Positions 7,744 to 15,426 of a stretch of DNA of 64,000 nt are shown here, one piece after another (the stretch's first letter is position 1; each line of letters begins with the position of its first letter). The position numbers and the translations under genes are program-made. The notes below the pieces were generated by a model, which saw only the letters and a list, made by a program, of their open reading frames with translations, searched no databases and had not been told where the DNA came from. This DNA comes from Nonomuraea solani (GTDB lineage: Bacteria; Actinomycetota; Actinomycetes; Streptosporangiales; Streptosporangiaceae): the NCBI RefSeq assembly GCF_900108335.1, contig NZ_FNVT01000005.1, positions 372,001-436,000 of the forward strand, written 5' to 3'.

Positions 7744-8811
7744 ATGACCACTCAAGCCGCCGGCCTGGACACCCTGCGCGCGCAGGTGGAGCGTGCCCTC
7801 GGAGAGTTCGTCGAACGGCAGCTGCCCGACGGCGGCGAATCCGAGTTCGTCCCGCTGCGCACGGCCGCCGACGAGCTGTTGTCGGGCGGCAAGCGGCTGC
7901 GCCCGGCGTTCTGTTACTGGGGCTGGCGCGGCGCGGGCGGCGCCGACGTGCCCGGGATCTTCACCGCCGCGGCCTCGCTGGAGCTGCTGCAGGCCAGCGC
8001 GCTGGTGCACGACGACGTCATGGACAAGAGCGACCTGCGCAGGGGCATGCCCTCCGCGCACCGCCGCTTCCAGGCGATGCACGAGAAGTCCGGCTGGTAC
8101 GGCTCCGCCGACCAGTTCGGCGAGGGCGCGGCGATCCTGCTGGGCAACCTGCTGCTGATCTGGTCGGGCGAGATGTGGCGGGGCAGCGGCCTGCCGAGCG
8201 AGTCGATCGAGGCGGCCCAGCCCGTGCACGACCACATGCGCACCGAGCTGATGTGCGGGCAATACCTCGACCTGCTGGAGCAGGCCCACGGGGAGAACAC
8301 GTTCGAGTCGGCGCTGCGGGTGGCGCTGTTCAAGAGCGGCAAATACTCGGTGGAGCAGCCGCTCAGGCTCGGCCTGGTGCTCGCCGCCAAGGAGCTCGCC
8401 CCCTGGATGGACGACCTGTGCACCGGCTACGGGCGGCGGGTCGGGATCGCGTTCCAGCTCCGGGACGACATCCTGGGGGTGTTCGGCGACCCGGCGCAGA
8501 CCGGCAAGCCGGCCGGCGACGACCTGCGTGAGGGCAAGCGGACGATGCTCGTGGCCCGCACCCTGGCGAGCGCCTCGCCCGAGGACGCCGAGACGGTGCG
8601 GCGGCTGCTCGGCGATCCGGCGCTGGACGGGCTCGGGGTGGAGACGCTGCGGCGGATCATCGAGGACACGGGCGCGCTGCAGGAGTGCGAGGACCTGATC
8701 GGCGACTACCTGGGCCAGGCCCTGGCGGCGCTCGACGAGGCCCCGGTCACGGCCGAGGCCCGCACCGCGCTCACCGAGCTGGCCATCGCCGCCACCTCGC
8801 GCAAGACCTGA
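7744..8811 (+). CDS. Polyprenyl (geranylgeranyl-type) diphosphate synthase
   Basis: 355 residues of the all-alpha trans-prenyltransferase fold. First Asp-rich motif: ALVHDDVMDKSDLRRG; second: FQLRDDILGVFGD. GGKRLRP near residue 47 is the usual substrate-binding segment. It condenses isopentenyl diphosphate with allylic diphosphates in the cytoplasm, feeding quinone, carotenoid or polyprenol synthesis. Chain length depends on bulky residues just before the first Asp motif and cannot be fixed by eye. It is the positional counterpart of idsA2 (Rv2173); the mannosyltransferase gene mptA that follows it in mycobacteria is not here. Confidence 0.88.
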   Translation: MTTQAAGLDTLRAQVERALGEFVERQLPDGGESEFVPLRTAADELLSGGKRLRPAFCYWGWRGAGGADVPGIFTAAASLELLQASALVHDDVMDKSDLRRGMPSAHRRFQAMHEKSGWYGSADQFGEGAAILLGNLLLIWSGEMWRGSGLPSESIEAAQPVHDHMRTELMCGQYLDLLEQAHGENTFESALRVALFKSGKYSVEQPLRLGLVLAAKELAPWMDDLCTGYGRRVGIAFQLRDDILGVFGDPAQTGKPAGDDLREGKRTMLVARTLASASPEDAETVRRLLGDPALDGLGVETLRRIIEDTGALQECEDLIGDYLGQALAALDEAPVTAEARTALTELAIAATSRKT

Positions 8812-8822
8812 CCGGCCCGTCT

Positions 8823-8872
8823 CATGGCACGCGAAACCGTGCCATGGAGCCGCCCGTGGTGACGGGCGGCTC
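8823..8872. terminator. Tandem double-hairpin terminator
   Basis: Two adjacent perfect hairpins separate the converging polyprenyl synthase and thiE genes. The first pairs CATGGCACG (8823-8831) with CGTGCCATG (8838-8846). The second pairs GAGCCGCCCGT (8847-8857) with ACGGGCGGCTC (8862-8872). The position and lack of coding potential indicate bidirectional termination. Confidence 0.65.
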
Positions 8873-8904
8873 AGGCCGGGCCGGCCGGCGGCCGGCCGAT
8901 CCGG

Positions 8905-9543
8905 TCAACCGGCGCTCAGCCGCTTGGCGAACTCCGCCGCGGCCGCCCCGGGGTCGTCGGCGTCGGTGATCGCACGCACCACGACCACCCGGCTCACCCC
9001 GTACGACATGACCTCGTCGAGGTTGGCGAGGTCGATGCCGCCGATCCCGAACCACGGCCGCGAGGTCCCGAGCGACGCCGCGTGCGCGAGCAGCGGCGGG
9101 CCGGGAGCCGGGCGGCCGGGTTTGGTCGGTGTGGGCCAGATGGGACCGCAGCAGAAGTAGTCGACGCCCTCTTCCACGGCCGCGGCGGAAGCCTCGGCTG
9201 CGGAGTGGGTGGACCGCCCGATGACGATGCCGTCGCCGAGTATCTCTCGCGCGACCGTCACAGGGAGGTCGTCCTGCCCCAGGTGGAGCACGTCGGGCCG
9301 GGCGGCGTAGGCGAGATCCGCCCGGTCGTTGACCGCCAGTAGTCTGCCGTGCCGGTCACAGGCGTCGCGGAAGATCTCGAGGAGCGCGAGTTCTTCGCGC
9401 GCCTCCAGGTTCTTCTCCCGCAGCTGGATGATGTCCACGCCGGAAGCCAGCACCACGTCGAGGAACTCTGCCAGATCGCCGCGGTCGCGGCGGCCGTCTG
9501 TGCAGAGGTAGAGGCGGGCCTCAGAAAGCGAGGGCTTGGGCAC
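8905..9543 (-). CDS. thiE: Thiamine phosphate synthase
   Basis: 212 residues. ThiE joins HMP diphosphate and thiazole phosphate to give thiamine phosphate. Family marks in order: DIIQLREKNLEAREEL, LLAVNDRADLAYAARPDVLHLGQDDL, IGRSTHSAAEA, DYFCCGPIWPTPTKPGRPAPG, WFGIGGIDLANLDEV. The reading frame extends upstream to 9642, but the GTG at 9543 has a GGAGG ribosome site about nine bases before it and gives the expected N-terminus. The start overlaps the end of the Rv2175c-like gene by 23 bases, so the two are co-translated. Confidence 0.9.
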   Translation of the reverse strand: MPKPSLSEARLYLCTDGRRDRGDLAEFLDVVLASGVDIIQLREKNLEAREELALLEIFRDACDRHGRLLAVNDRADLAYAARPDVLHLGQDDLPVTVAREILGDGIVIGRSTHSAAEASAAAVEEGVDYFCCGPIWPTPTKPGRPAPGPPLLAHAASLGTSRPWFGIGGIDLANLDEVMSYGVSRVVVVRAITDADDPGAAAAEFAKRLSAG

Positions 9544-9895
9544 GCCGCTTGACCTCCGTGTGACGGCCGGCCCGGATCGCCTGGATGGGCGATCCCGGCA
9601 GAGACTCGTCAGGGGTGAAGAGCCAGCGCAGCGACTCGACATCGTCGTAGCCGGCGTCCCGCAACACGGTCAGTGTGCCGGGCAGGCCCTTCATCACATC
9701 CTTTCCGTCGAGGAACACCGCGGGCACGTGTGGCCCGCCGCTCCCCCGGCGCACGCCGAGGAGCTTGTGGTCCTTCAGGAGCTGCTTGGCCCGCCCGATC
9801 GAAAGGTCAAGGCGCGAGGCCACTTCGGGGAGCGTGAGCCACTCTTCGACGAGCTGCTCGGTCTCCCGGTCGATCTGTGCAACAGAAAGCGTCAC
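9521..9895 (-). CDS. Rv2175c-like winged-helix DNA-binding protein
   Basis: 124 residues. LTLPEVASRLDLSIGRAKQLLKDHKLLGVRR is a small winged-helix DNA-binding core, followed by a C-terminal FTPDESLPGSPIQAIRAGR segment. This matches mycobacterial Rv2175c, which is known to be phosphorylated by its neighbour kinase PknL. A PknL-like kinase is encoded 3.5 kb away (13442). The N-terminal tail has several Thr/Ser residues (T2, S4, T12) that could be phospho-acceptors. GTG start at 9895. It shares a transcript with thiE. The regulatory target is unknown. Confidence 0.78.
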   Translation of the reverse strand: MTLSVAQIDRETEQLVEEWLTLPEVASRLDLSIGRAKQLLKDHKLLGVRRGSGGPHVPAVFLDGKDVMKGLPGTLTVLRDAGYDDVESLRWLFTPDESLPGSPIQAIRAGRHTEVKRRAQALAF

Positions 9896-9925
9896 GAAAC
9901 CACAACTACCACATGCCGTCCTTGC

Positions 9926-11095
9926 TCAAACAACACAATCCCGTAGGGGGACTTGTGGATCTACCAGGCGCTCCGTGTCGAGGCGGTGGCCCGCCTCGAT
10001 GATTCTGCGCCCCTGTACGAGGTCGCGCGGCCGATCGACGGCCAGCACCGCGGCCAGGGTGTCGTCACCCGTGAGCCAGACGGCCGACCATTTGCCCTCG
10101 GGTTCGCCGCGGTAGACCAGCCGCTCACCCGCGGGGTGGTGGCCGGCGTACTGCAGCATGTGGCCGAACTGCTCCGACCAGAAGTACGGCACCGGATCGT
10201 ACACGCTCTCCTCCCCCAGCAGCGTCGCCGCGGCGACCTCGGGGGCGTTGAGGGCGGTGTCCCAGTGCTCGACCCGGAGCCTGGTGCGCCAGCGGGGGGA
10301 CCACCAGGCGGCGCAGTCGCCGACGGCGACCGTGTTCGGCAGCGAGGCGCGCAGGTGCTCGTCGGTGACGACGCCGTTGTGCAGGTCGATGTCGGCGTCG
10401 GCGAGCCATTCGATGGCCGGCCGTACGCCGATGCCGGTGACGACCGCGTGGGCCTCGACGAACTCGCCGCCCACCAGGCGCACGCCGCCCTCGTCCACGG
10501 AGTCGACCATGGTGCCGAGGCGCAGGTCGATGCCGTCGTACCAGGGCTCGGTGCGGGCGCCGATCTCGGTGCCGACGGCGGTCGCGAGCGGCGTGGCCGC
10601 GGCCTCGATCACCGTCACGGAGCAGCCGGCGCGGCGGGCCGCGGTGGCGACCTCGGCGCCGATCCACCCCGCGCCGATGATGGCGACGCGGGCGCCGGGC
10701 ACGAGCATGGCCCTGAGCTCGTGGGCGTCGTCGAGCGTGCGCAGCACGTGCTGGGGGCCGTCGCCGGGCAGCCTGATCGGCTCGGTGCCGGTGGCGATGA
10801 CCAGGCCGTCGTAGCCGAGCTCGCCCTCGGTCGTCTCCACGACGCCCTCGCGCAGGGACTTGGCGCTGACGCCCGCCCAGAAGTCGACCTCCATGGCGGC
10901 CAGGTCGATGTCGACGAAGCTGGTGTCGCTCTCGCCGGACAGGACGGCCTTCGACAGGGGCGGCCGGTCGTAGGGACGGTGCCGCTCCTGGCCGATCAGG
11001 GTGATCCGGCCGGTGAATCCGCGCCCGCGCAGCGCCTCCACGGTCCGCACACCGGCAAGGCCCGCTCCTACCACCACGACATGGTTCACGTTCAT
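9926..11095 (-). CDS. Ferredoxin/rubredoxin-reductase-like FAD oxidoreductase
   Basis: 389 residues with two Rossmann sites: FAD site VVVVGAGLAGVRTVEALR at the N-terminus and NAD(P)H site VAIIGAGWIGAEVATAAR near residue 150. The second FAD motif (NTVAVGDCAAW) and a C-terminal reductase domain (EHWDTALNAPEVAAATLLG) are typical of BphA4/AlkT-type reductases that pass electrons to ferredoxins. Starts at 11101 (ATG) or 11095 (ATG) are both possible; the latter begins MNVNHVVVVG. The longer open frame upstream to 12013 is antisense to thiO and was discarded. It lies back-to-back with the thi riboswitch. Confidence 0.82.
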   Translation of the reverse strand: MNVNHVVVVGAGLAGVRTVEALRGRGFTGRITLIGQERHRPYDRPPLSKAVLSGESDTSFVDIDLAAMEVDFWAGVSAKSLREGVVETTEGELGYDGLVIATGTEPIRLPGDGPQHVLRTLDDAHELRAMLVPGARVAIIGAGWIGAEVATAARRAGCSVTVIEAAATPLATAVGTEIGARTEPWYDGIDLRLGTMVDSVDEGGVRLVGGEFVEAHAVVTGIGVRPAIEWLADADIDLHNGVVTDEHLRASLPNTVAVGDCAAWWSPRWRTRLRVEHWDTALNAPEVAAATLLGEESVYDPVPYFWSEQFGHMLQYAGHHPAGERLVYRGEPEGKWSAVWLTGDDTLAAVLAVDRPRDLVQGRRIIEAGHRLDTERLVDPQVPLRDCVV

Positions 11096-11154
11096 GACCA
11101 TAACGGGGGCCGTGCGTGGCCATCGCACCGAGGCCGTAGGGTGGAGGCGCAAGA

Positions 11155-11251
11155 CGCGCGGGAGTCCGGCCATGACCGGGCTGAGAGGAAGGCACACCGG
11201 GCCTTCGACCGCAAGACACCTGATCCGGATCATGCCGGCGAAGGGAGCGCG
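11155..11251 (+). promoter_or_regulatory. TPP riboswitch (THI element)
   Basis: The conserved aptamer core is readable: GGGCTGAGAGG at 11178-11188 and CCTGATCCGGATCATGCCGG at 11219-11238, ending GAAGGGAG. A short P1 closes the element (CGCGC 11155-11159 with GCGCG 11247-11251). The AGGGAG at 11242-11247, the ribosome site of thiO, is part of the aptamer's 3' strand, so TPP binding should hide it. This is control at translation initiation, repressing thiOSG when thiamine is plentiful. Confidence 0.93.
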
Positions 11252-11252
11252 G

Positions 11253-12383
11253 ATGGATGTGATCGTGGGTGGCGGGGTCGTCGGCCTCTCCATCGCCTGG
11301 CGGCTGGCCCGTTCGGGGCGGCCCGTCACCGTGGTGGATCCGGCCCCGGCCTCGGGGGCCTCACACGCGGCCGCGGGGATGCTGGCGCCGGTCAGCGAGG
11401 TGACGTACACGGAGACGCCGCTGCTGCGGCTGGGCGCGGCGTCGCTGCGCCGCTGGCCCGCCTTCGCCATCGACCTGGCCACCGACGCCGGGCTGGACAC
11501 CGGGCCCGGCTCTTCCGAGGAGCCGTTCGCCGTGCCGGGGCTGGATCTGCGGTCCGACGGGACGCTGGACGTCGCGTTCGGGGCCGACGACCTGGCCGCG
11601 CTGGACGAGCTGGCGGCGTACATGGAGAAACTGGGGCTGCGGGTCGAGCGGCTGACCGGCCGCGAGTGCCGCCGCCTGGAGCCCATGCTGGCCCCTTCCG
11701 TGCGCGGCGGCCTGCTGGCGCCCGGCGACGCCTGGGTGGATCCGCGCCGCGTGACGGCCGCGCTGCTGACCGCCCTCGGACGACTGGGCGTCCCGGTGGT
11801 GCGCGCCCGCGCGACCGGGCTCCTCCGCGACGGTGACACGGTCTCCGGCGTACGCCTCGCACCGCCGGCGGGTGAGATTCCCGCCGACCGGGTCGTGCTG
11901 GCCGCCGGCGCCTGGAGCGGCGAGCTGGCCGACGTGCCCGTGCGGCCGGTCAAGGGCCAGATCATGCGGTTGCGGTCCCCGCGCCCGCTGCTCGGCCGGT
12001 GTGTACGCGGCATTGTCCACGGCTCGTCGGTCTACCTCGTCCCCCGGGGCGACGGCGAGCTGGTGGTCGGGGCCACGCAGGAGGAGATGGGCTTCGACAC
12101 CAGGGTGACGGCCGGCGGGCTCTACGAGCTGCTGCGCGACGCCAGGGAGCTGGTGCCGGGCATCACCGAGCTGGAGGTCGCCGACGTGGTGGCGGGGCTG
12201 CGGCCGGGCACCCCGGACAACCTGCCGGTCATCGGGCCCAGCGGGACACCGGGGCTGACGCTGGCCACCGGGCACCATCGCGGCGGCGTGCTGCTGGCGC
12301 CGCTGACCACGGCCATCCTGCTGGGCGAGGAGAGCGAGCTGGCCGCGTTGTGCGCGCCGGAGAGATTTCGGGATATTTCATGA
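11253..12383 (+). CDS. thiO: Glycine oxidase
   Basis: 376 residues. FAD-dependent D-amino-acid-oxidase fold: MDVIVGGGVVGLSIAWRLA at the N-terminus, ASGASHAAAGMLAPVSE flavin loop, and C-terminal GLRPGTPDNLPVIGPSGTPGL ... GHHRGGVLLAP. ThiO oxidises glycine to iminoglycine, the dehydroglycine donor for the thiazole ring in aerobic bacteria. The ATG is two bases after the TPP riboswitch, whose 3' strand supplies the ribosome site. The stop overlaps the thiS start (ATGA), indicating coupling. Confidence 0.92.
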   Translation: MDVIVGGGVVGLSIAWRLARSGRPVTVVDPAPASGASHAAAGMLAPVSEVTYTETPLLRLGAASLRRWPAFAIDLATDAGLDTGPGSSEEPFAVPGLDLRSDGTLDVAFGADDLAALDELAAYMEKLGLRVERLTGRECRRLEPMLAPSVRGGLLAPGDAWVDPRRVTAALLTALGRLGVPVVRARATGLLRDGDTVSGVRLAPPAGEIPADRVVLAAGAWSGELADVPVRPVKGQIMRLRSPRPLLGRCVRGIVHGSSVYLVPRGDGELVVGATQEEMGFDTRVTAGGLYELLRDARELVPGITELEVADVVAGLRPGTPDNLPVIGPSGTPGLTLATGHHRGGVLLAPLTTAILLGEESELAALCAPERFRDIS

Positions 12384-12580
12384 TTGTCAATATCAACGGC
12401 GCCCCCCATGAGGTGGCCGACGGGATGACGGTGGCGCAGGCCGTACGGACGTTGACCGCGGCCACCACCGGAGTGGCCGTGGCCCTGAACGACGAGGTGG
12501 TCATCCGCAGCGCCTGGGAGACGACGGCGCTCAGCGACAGTGACCGCGTGGAGGTTCTGACGGCGGTGCAAGGTGGATGA
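12380..12580 (+). CDS. thiS: Sulfur carrier protein ThiS
   Basis: 66 residues with the ubiquitin-like beta-grasp pattern: MIVNINGAPHEVADG, VAVALNDEVVIRSAWE, and a C-terminal GG that becomes the thiocarboxylate delivering sulfur to ThiG. It overlaps thiO by four bases and thiG by eight. The adenylating enzyme ThiF is not in this window. Confidence 0.92.
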   Translation: MIVNINGAPHEVADGMTVAQAVRTLTAATTGVAVALNDEVVIRSAWETTALSDSDRVEVLTAVQGG

Positions 12581-13328
12581 TCTGATCATCGCCGGGGAGA
12601 AGTTCTCCTCCCGGCTCATCATGGGCACCGGCGGCGCGCCCTCCCTGGAGGTGCTCGACCAGGCGCTGGCCGCGTCCGGCACCGAGCTGACCACGGTGGC
12701 CATGCGGCGGCTCGACCCGGCCGCGCGCGGCTCCGTGCTCGACGTGCTGCGGACGCGCGACATCAAGGTGCTGCCCAACACGGCCGGCTGCTTCACCGCG
12801 GGCGAGGCCGTGCTGACGGCCCGGCTGGCCAGGGAGGCACTCGGTACGCACTGGGTCAAGCTCGAGGTCATCGCCGACGAGCGCACGCTGCTGCCGGACC
12901 CGATCGAGACGTTCGACGCGGCCGAGCGGCTGGTGGCCGACGGGTTCGTGGTGCTGCCGTACATCGGGGACGATCCGGCGCTGGCCCGGCGGCTCGAACA
13001 GGCCGGCTGCGCGGCCGTGATGCCCCTGGGCGCGCCGATCGGGTCGGGGCTGGGCATCCGCAACCCGCACAACATCGAGCTGATCGTGGAGGCCGCCTCC
13101 GTGCCGGTGATCCTCGACGCCGGCATCGGCACGGCCAGCGACGCCGCGCAGGCGATGGAGCTGGGCTGTGACGCCGTGCTGCTGGCGACGGCGGTCACCC
13201 GGGCGCGGCGGCCCGATCTCATGGCGGCGGCCATGAAGGGCGCCGTGGTGGCCGGGCGGCTGGCGCGGCAGGCGGGCCGCATCCCGCGCCGCCGCTACGC
13301 CGAGGCGTCCTCACCGACGACGCCCTGA
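12573..13328 (+). CDS. thiG: Thiazole synthase
   Basis: 251 residues. ThiG builds thiazole phosphate from DXP, dehydroglycine and ThiS thiocarboxylate. Signature stretches: FSSRLIMGTGGAPSLE, VLPNTAGCFTAGEAV, THWVKLEVIADERTLLPDP, VLPYIGDDP, VMPLGAPIGSGLGI, PVILDAGIGTASDAAQAMELG, DAVLLATAVTRA. The catalytic Lys is in WVKLEV. GTG start at 12573 inside the end of thiS. Last gene of the riboswitch-controlled operon. Confidence 0.95.
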   Translation: MDDLIIAGEKFSSRLIMGTGGAPSLEVLDQALAASGTELTTVAMRRLDPAARGSVLDVLRTRDIKVLPNTAGCFTAGEAVLTARLAREALGTHWVKLEVIADERTLLPDPIETFDAAERLVADGFVVLPYIGDDPALARRLEQAGCAAVMPLGAPIGSGLGIRNPHNIELIVEAASVPVILDAGIGTASDAAQAMELGCDAVLLATAVTRARRPDLMAAAMKGAVVAGRLARQAGRIPRRRYAEASSPTTP

Positions 13329-13428
13329 ATGGTGTTATGTGGGGTTTTGTCCCTGGCGAGAGCCCGGCAACGAGCACGGCTCCGCATCGGTTTCGGGCGG
13401 TCGGGCCCTCCCAGTGGCAAAACGCCCG

Positions 13429-13434
13429 TAAACT
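13429..13434 (+). promoter_or_regulatory. -10 box of the PASTA kinase gene (leaderless)
   Basis: TAAACT lies seven bases before the GTG at 13442 and no ribosome site is visible, so a leaderless transcript is likely. This supports the chosen start. Confidence 0.45.
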
Positions 13435-13441
13435 CAGCGGG

Positions 13442-15352
13442 GTGGATACGACGACTGCGGACCCCCTGGTCGGGCGGCTCCTCGATGGGCGCTACCGCAT
13501 CGAGAGCCGAATCGCCCGGGGCGGTATGGCGACCGTCTACCTCGCGCTGGACATCCGGCTCGACCGGACGGTGGCGCTGAAGGTCATGCACCGCTCGCTC
13601 GCCGAAGACCCGGCCTTCGTCAGAAGGTTCATCGGCGAGGCGAAGTCTGTCGCCAGCCTCTCCCATCCCAACGTGGTGCACGTCTTCGACCAGGGCACCG
13701 ACAACGACGTCGTCTACCTGTCGATGGAATACGTCCCGGGCAAGACGCTGCGGGACATCCTGCGCGAGCGCGGCCGGCTGCCCGCCCGCGAGGCGCTCGA
13801 GATCCTCATCCCGGTGCTCGCCGCCCTCGGCGCGGCCCACCAGGCCGGGATGGTGCACCGCGACGTGAAGCCCGAAAACGTCCTGATGACCGACGACGGC
13901 CGGGTCAAGGTCGTCGACTTCGGCCTGGCCAGGGCGATCGAGGCGACCAACCAGACCCGTACCGGCGTGATGATCGGCACGATCGGCTACATGGCGCCCG
14001 AGCAGGTCATGACGGGCGCCGCCGACGTGCGCAGCGACGTCTACGCCGCGGGGATCATGCTGTTCGAGCTGGTCACGGGGCAGCAGCCCTACGACGGCGA
14101 GACCCCGATGTCGGTGGCCTACCGGCACGTGCACGACACCGTTCCCGCGCCGTCGTCGGTGACCCCCGAGGTGCCGCCGCTGGTCGACACGCTGGTGGCG
14201 AGCGCGACCGCCCGTGAGCCGCACAACCGCCCGGCCGACGCGACCGCCATGCTCGTGGCCGCCGTCGACACGCACCGGATGCTGCCGCGCACGACCACGC
14301 CGCCGGGCTCCGGGCCGATGATGAACCAGTCGCAGCCGTACGCGCGGACCACGGTCTCGCCCGCCCCCTCCATGCCGCAGGCCGCGCCCGCCCACACGCT
14401 GATCCAGCCGCGGGCCGAGGCGGCGCCGCAGCGGCGCGGGTTCAAGCCCAACTGGTTTCTGGTGACCCTCGCCGCCGTGATGGTGGTCGCGGTGGGCCTG
14501 ACGGGGTGGTACTTCTCGCAGCCCGAATACGTCACCGTGCCCAACCTCGTCGGCAGTGACATGGCGATCGCCGAGCAGAGCCTCACCGGGGCCGGGCTGC
14601 AGATGCGCAAGGCCGAGGGCGTCTACGACGAGAAGATGGCCGAGGGCCTGGTGCTCAGGAGCGACCCCGCGTGGAAGACCGAGCTGGAGAAGGGCGGCGT
14701 CGTCACGCTGGTGCCCTCGCTCGGGCCCAAGCGGGTGGCCGTGCCCAACGTGGCGGGCATGGACGGCAACGCCGCCCGCGCCGCGATCGCCGAGGCCGGG
14801 CTGACCGTGGGCTCGGTCAAGCGCATCGCCAACCAGGACGTCGAGCGCGACAAGGTCATCCGCACCTCGCCGCAGGTCGGCGAGAAGGTGAAGGAAGGCG
14901 CGAAGGTCGGCATCTTCGTCAGCGCGGGGCTGGTCATGCCCGACGTGACGGGCATGCCGAAGGACGAGGCGGCCGGCTACCTGGGTGGGCAGGGCTTCCA
15001 GGTGCAGGTCAACGAGGTCGACGACGACGCCGAGCCGTGCACGGTCATCGCCCAGACCCCGAAGGCCAAGGCCGAGACCGACAAGGGCGCCCCGGCCGTG
15101 ATCACAGTGGCGCGCTGCCAGACGGACTTCTGGGAGTGGTTCCAGGGCGACAACGAGGGCCGCGACGACCAGCAGTTCAGCCTGGTGCCGCCGGTGATCG
15201 GCAAGGACATCAAGGACGCCACCACCGAGTTGCGGGCGCGCGGGTTCCAGGTGCGGGTGCAGCGGCTGAGCAACGGCGGCGTGGTGCAGTACCAGCGGCC
15301 GCTGCCCAACAGCGAGCGGCCGGCCGGCTCCACGGTCTTCCTCTGGCAGTAG
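13442..15352 (+). CDS. Ser/Thr protein kinase with four PASTA domains (PknL/PkaF-like)
   Basis: 636 residues. Cytoplasmic Hanks kinase: glycine loop IARGGMATVYLALD, Lys47 in VALKVM, catalytic MVHRDVKPENVL, DFGLA, and MIGTIGYMAPEQ activation segment. A Pro-rich juxtamembrane region leads to one membrane helix (about 336-358). Four extracellular PASTA repeats follow at about 362-427, 428-497, 498-560 and 575-636 (YVTVPNLVG, VAVPNVAG, LVMPDVTG, LVPPVIGK). PASTA domains bind muropeptides or lipid II, so it probably senses the wall. Mycobacterial PknL, its positional equivalent, lacks PASTA repeats from memory. The likely substrate is the Rv2175c-like protein at 9521. Confidence 0.9.
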   Translation: MDTTTADPLVGRLLDGRYRIESRIARGGMATVYLALDIRLDRTVALKVMHRSLAEDPAFVRRFIGEAKSVASLSHPNVVHVFDQGTDNDVVYLSMEYVPGKTLRDILRERGRLPAREALEILIPVLAALGAAHQAGMVHRDVKPENVLMTDDGRVKVVDFGLARAIEATNQTRTGVMIGTIGYMAPEQVMTGAADVRSDVYAAGIMLFELVTGQQPYDGETPMSVAYRHVHDTVPAPSSVTPEVPPLVDTLVASATAREPHNRPADATAMLVAAVDTHRMLPRTTTPPGSGPMMNQSQPYARTTVSPAPSMPQAAPAHTLIQPRAEAAPQRRGFKPNWFLVTLAAVMVVAVGLTGWYFSQPEYVTVPNLVGSDMAIAEQSLTGAGLQMRKAEGVYDEKMAEGLVLRSDPAWKTELEKGGVVTLVPSLGPKRVAVPNVAGMDGNAARAAIAEAGLTVGSVKRIANQDVERDKVIRTSPQVGEKVKEGAKVGIFVSAGLVMPDVTGMPKDEAAGYLGGQGFQVQVNEVDDDAEPCTVIAQTPKAKAETDKGAPAVITVARCQTDFWEWFQGDNEGRDDQQFSLVPPVIGKDIKDATTELRARGFQVRVQRLSNGGVVQYQRPLPNSERPAGSTVFLWQ

Positions 15353-15372
15353 GGCTTCCTCCGGCAGTAGGG
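15337..15372. repeat. 18-bp tandem duplication spanning the kinase stop codon
   Basis: CTTCCTCTGGCAGTAGGG (15337-15354) is followed directly by CTTCCTCCGGCAGTAGGG (15355-15372), one mismatch in 18. Each copy holds the TAG stop in frame, so the gene has a back-up stop six codons on. Confidence 0.8.
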
Positions 15373-15391
15373 CGCGCGTTCCCGCCGTCAG

Positions 15392-15421
15392 GGCCCGCCC
15401 CGCCTCGGGCGGGCGCGGGCC
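15392..15421. terminator. Convergent hairpin terminator (kinase/alc)
   Basis: GGCCCGC (15392-15398) pairs with GCGGGCC (15415-15421), enclosing a GC-rich inner stem. It lies between two converging stop codons (15352 and 15427). No U-tract. Confidence 0.5.
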
Positions 15422-15426
15422 GGCGG

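Noticed and set aside
11102..12013. Long minus-strand extension of the flavoprotein ORF
   Set aside because: It is antisense to thiO and the TPP riboswitch; its Ser/Arg/Pro-rich translation is a GC-frame shadow and the Rossmann motif starts at 11095.
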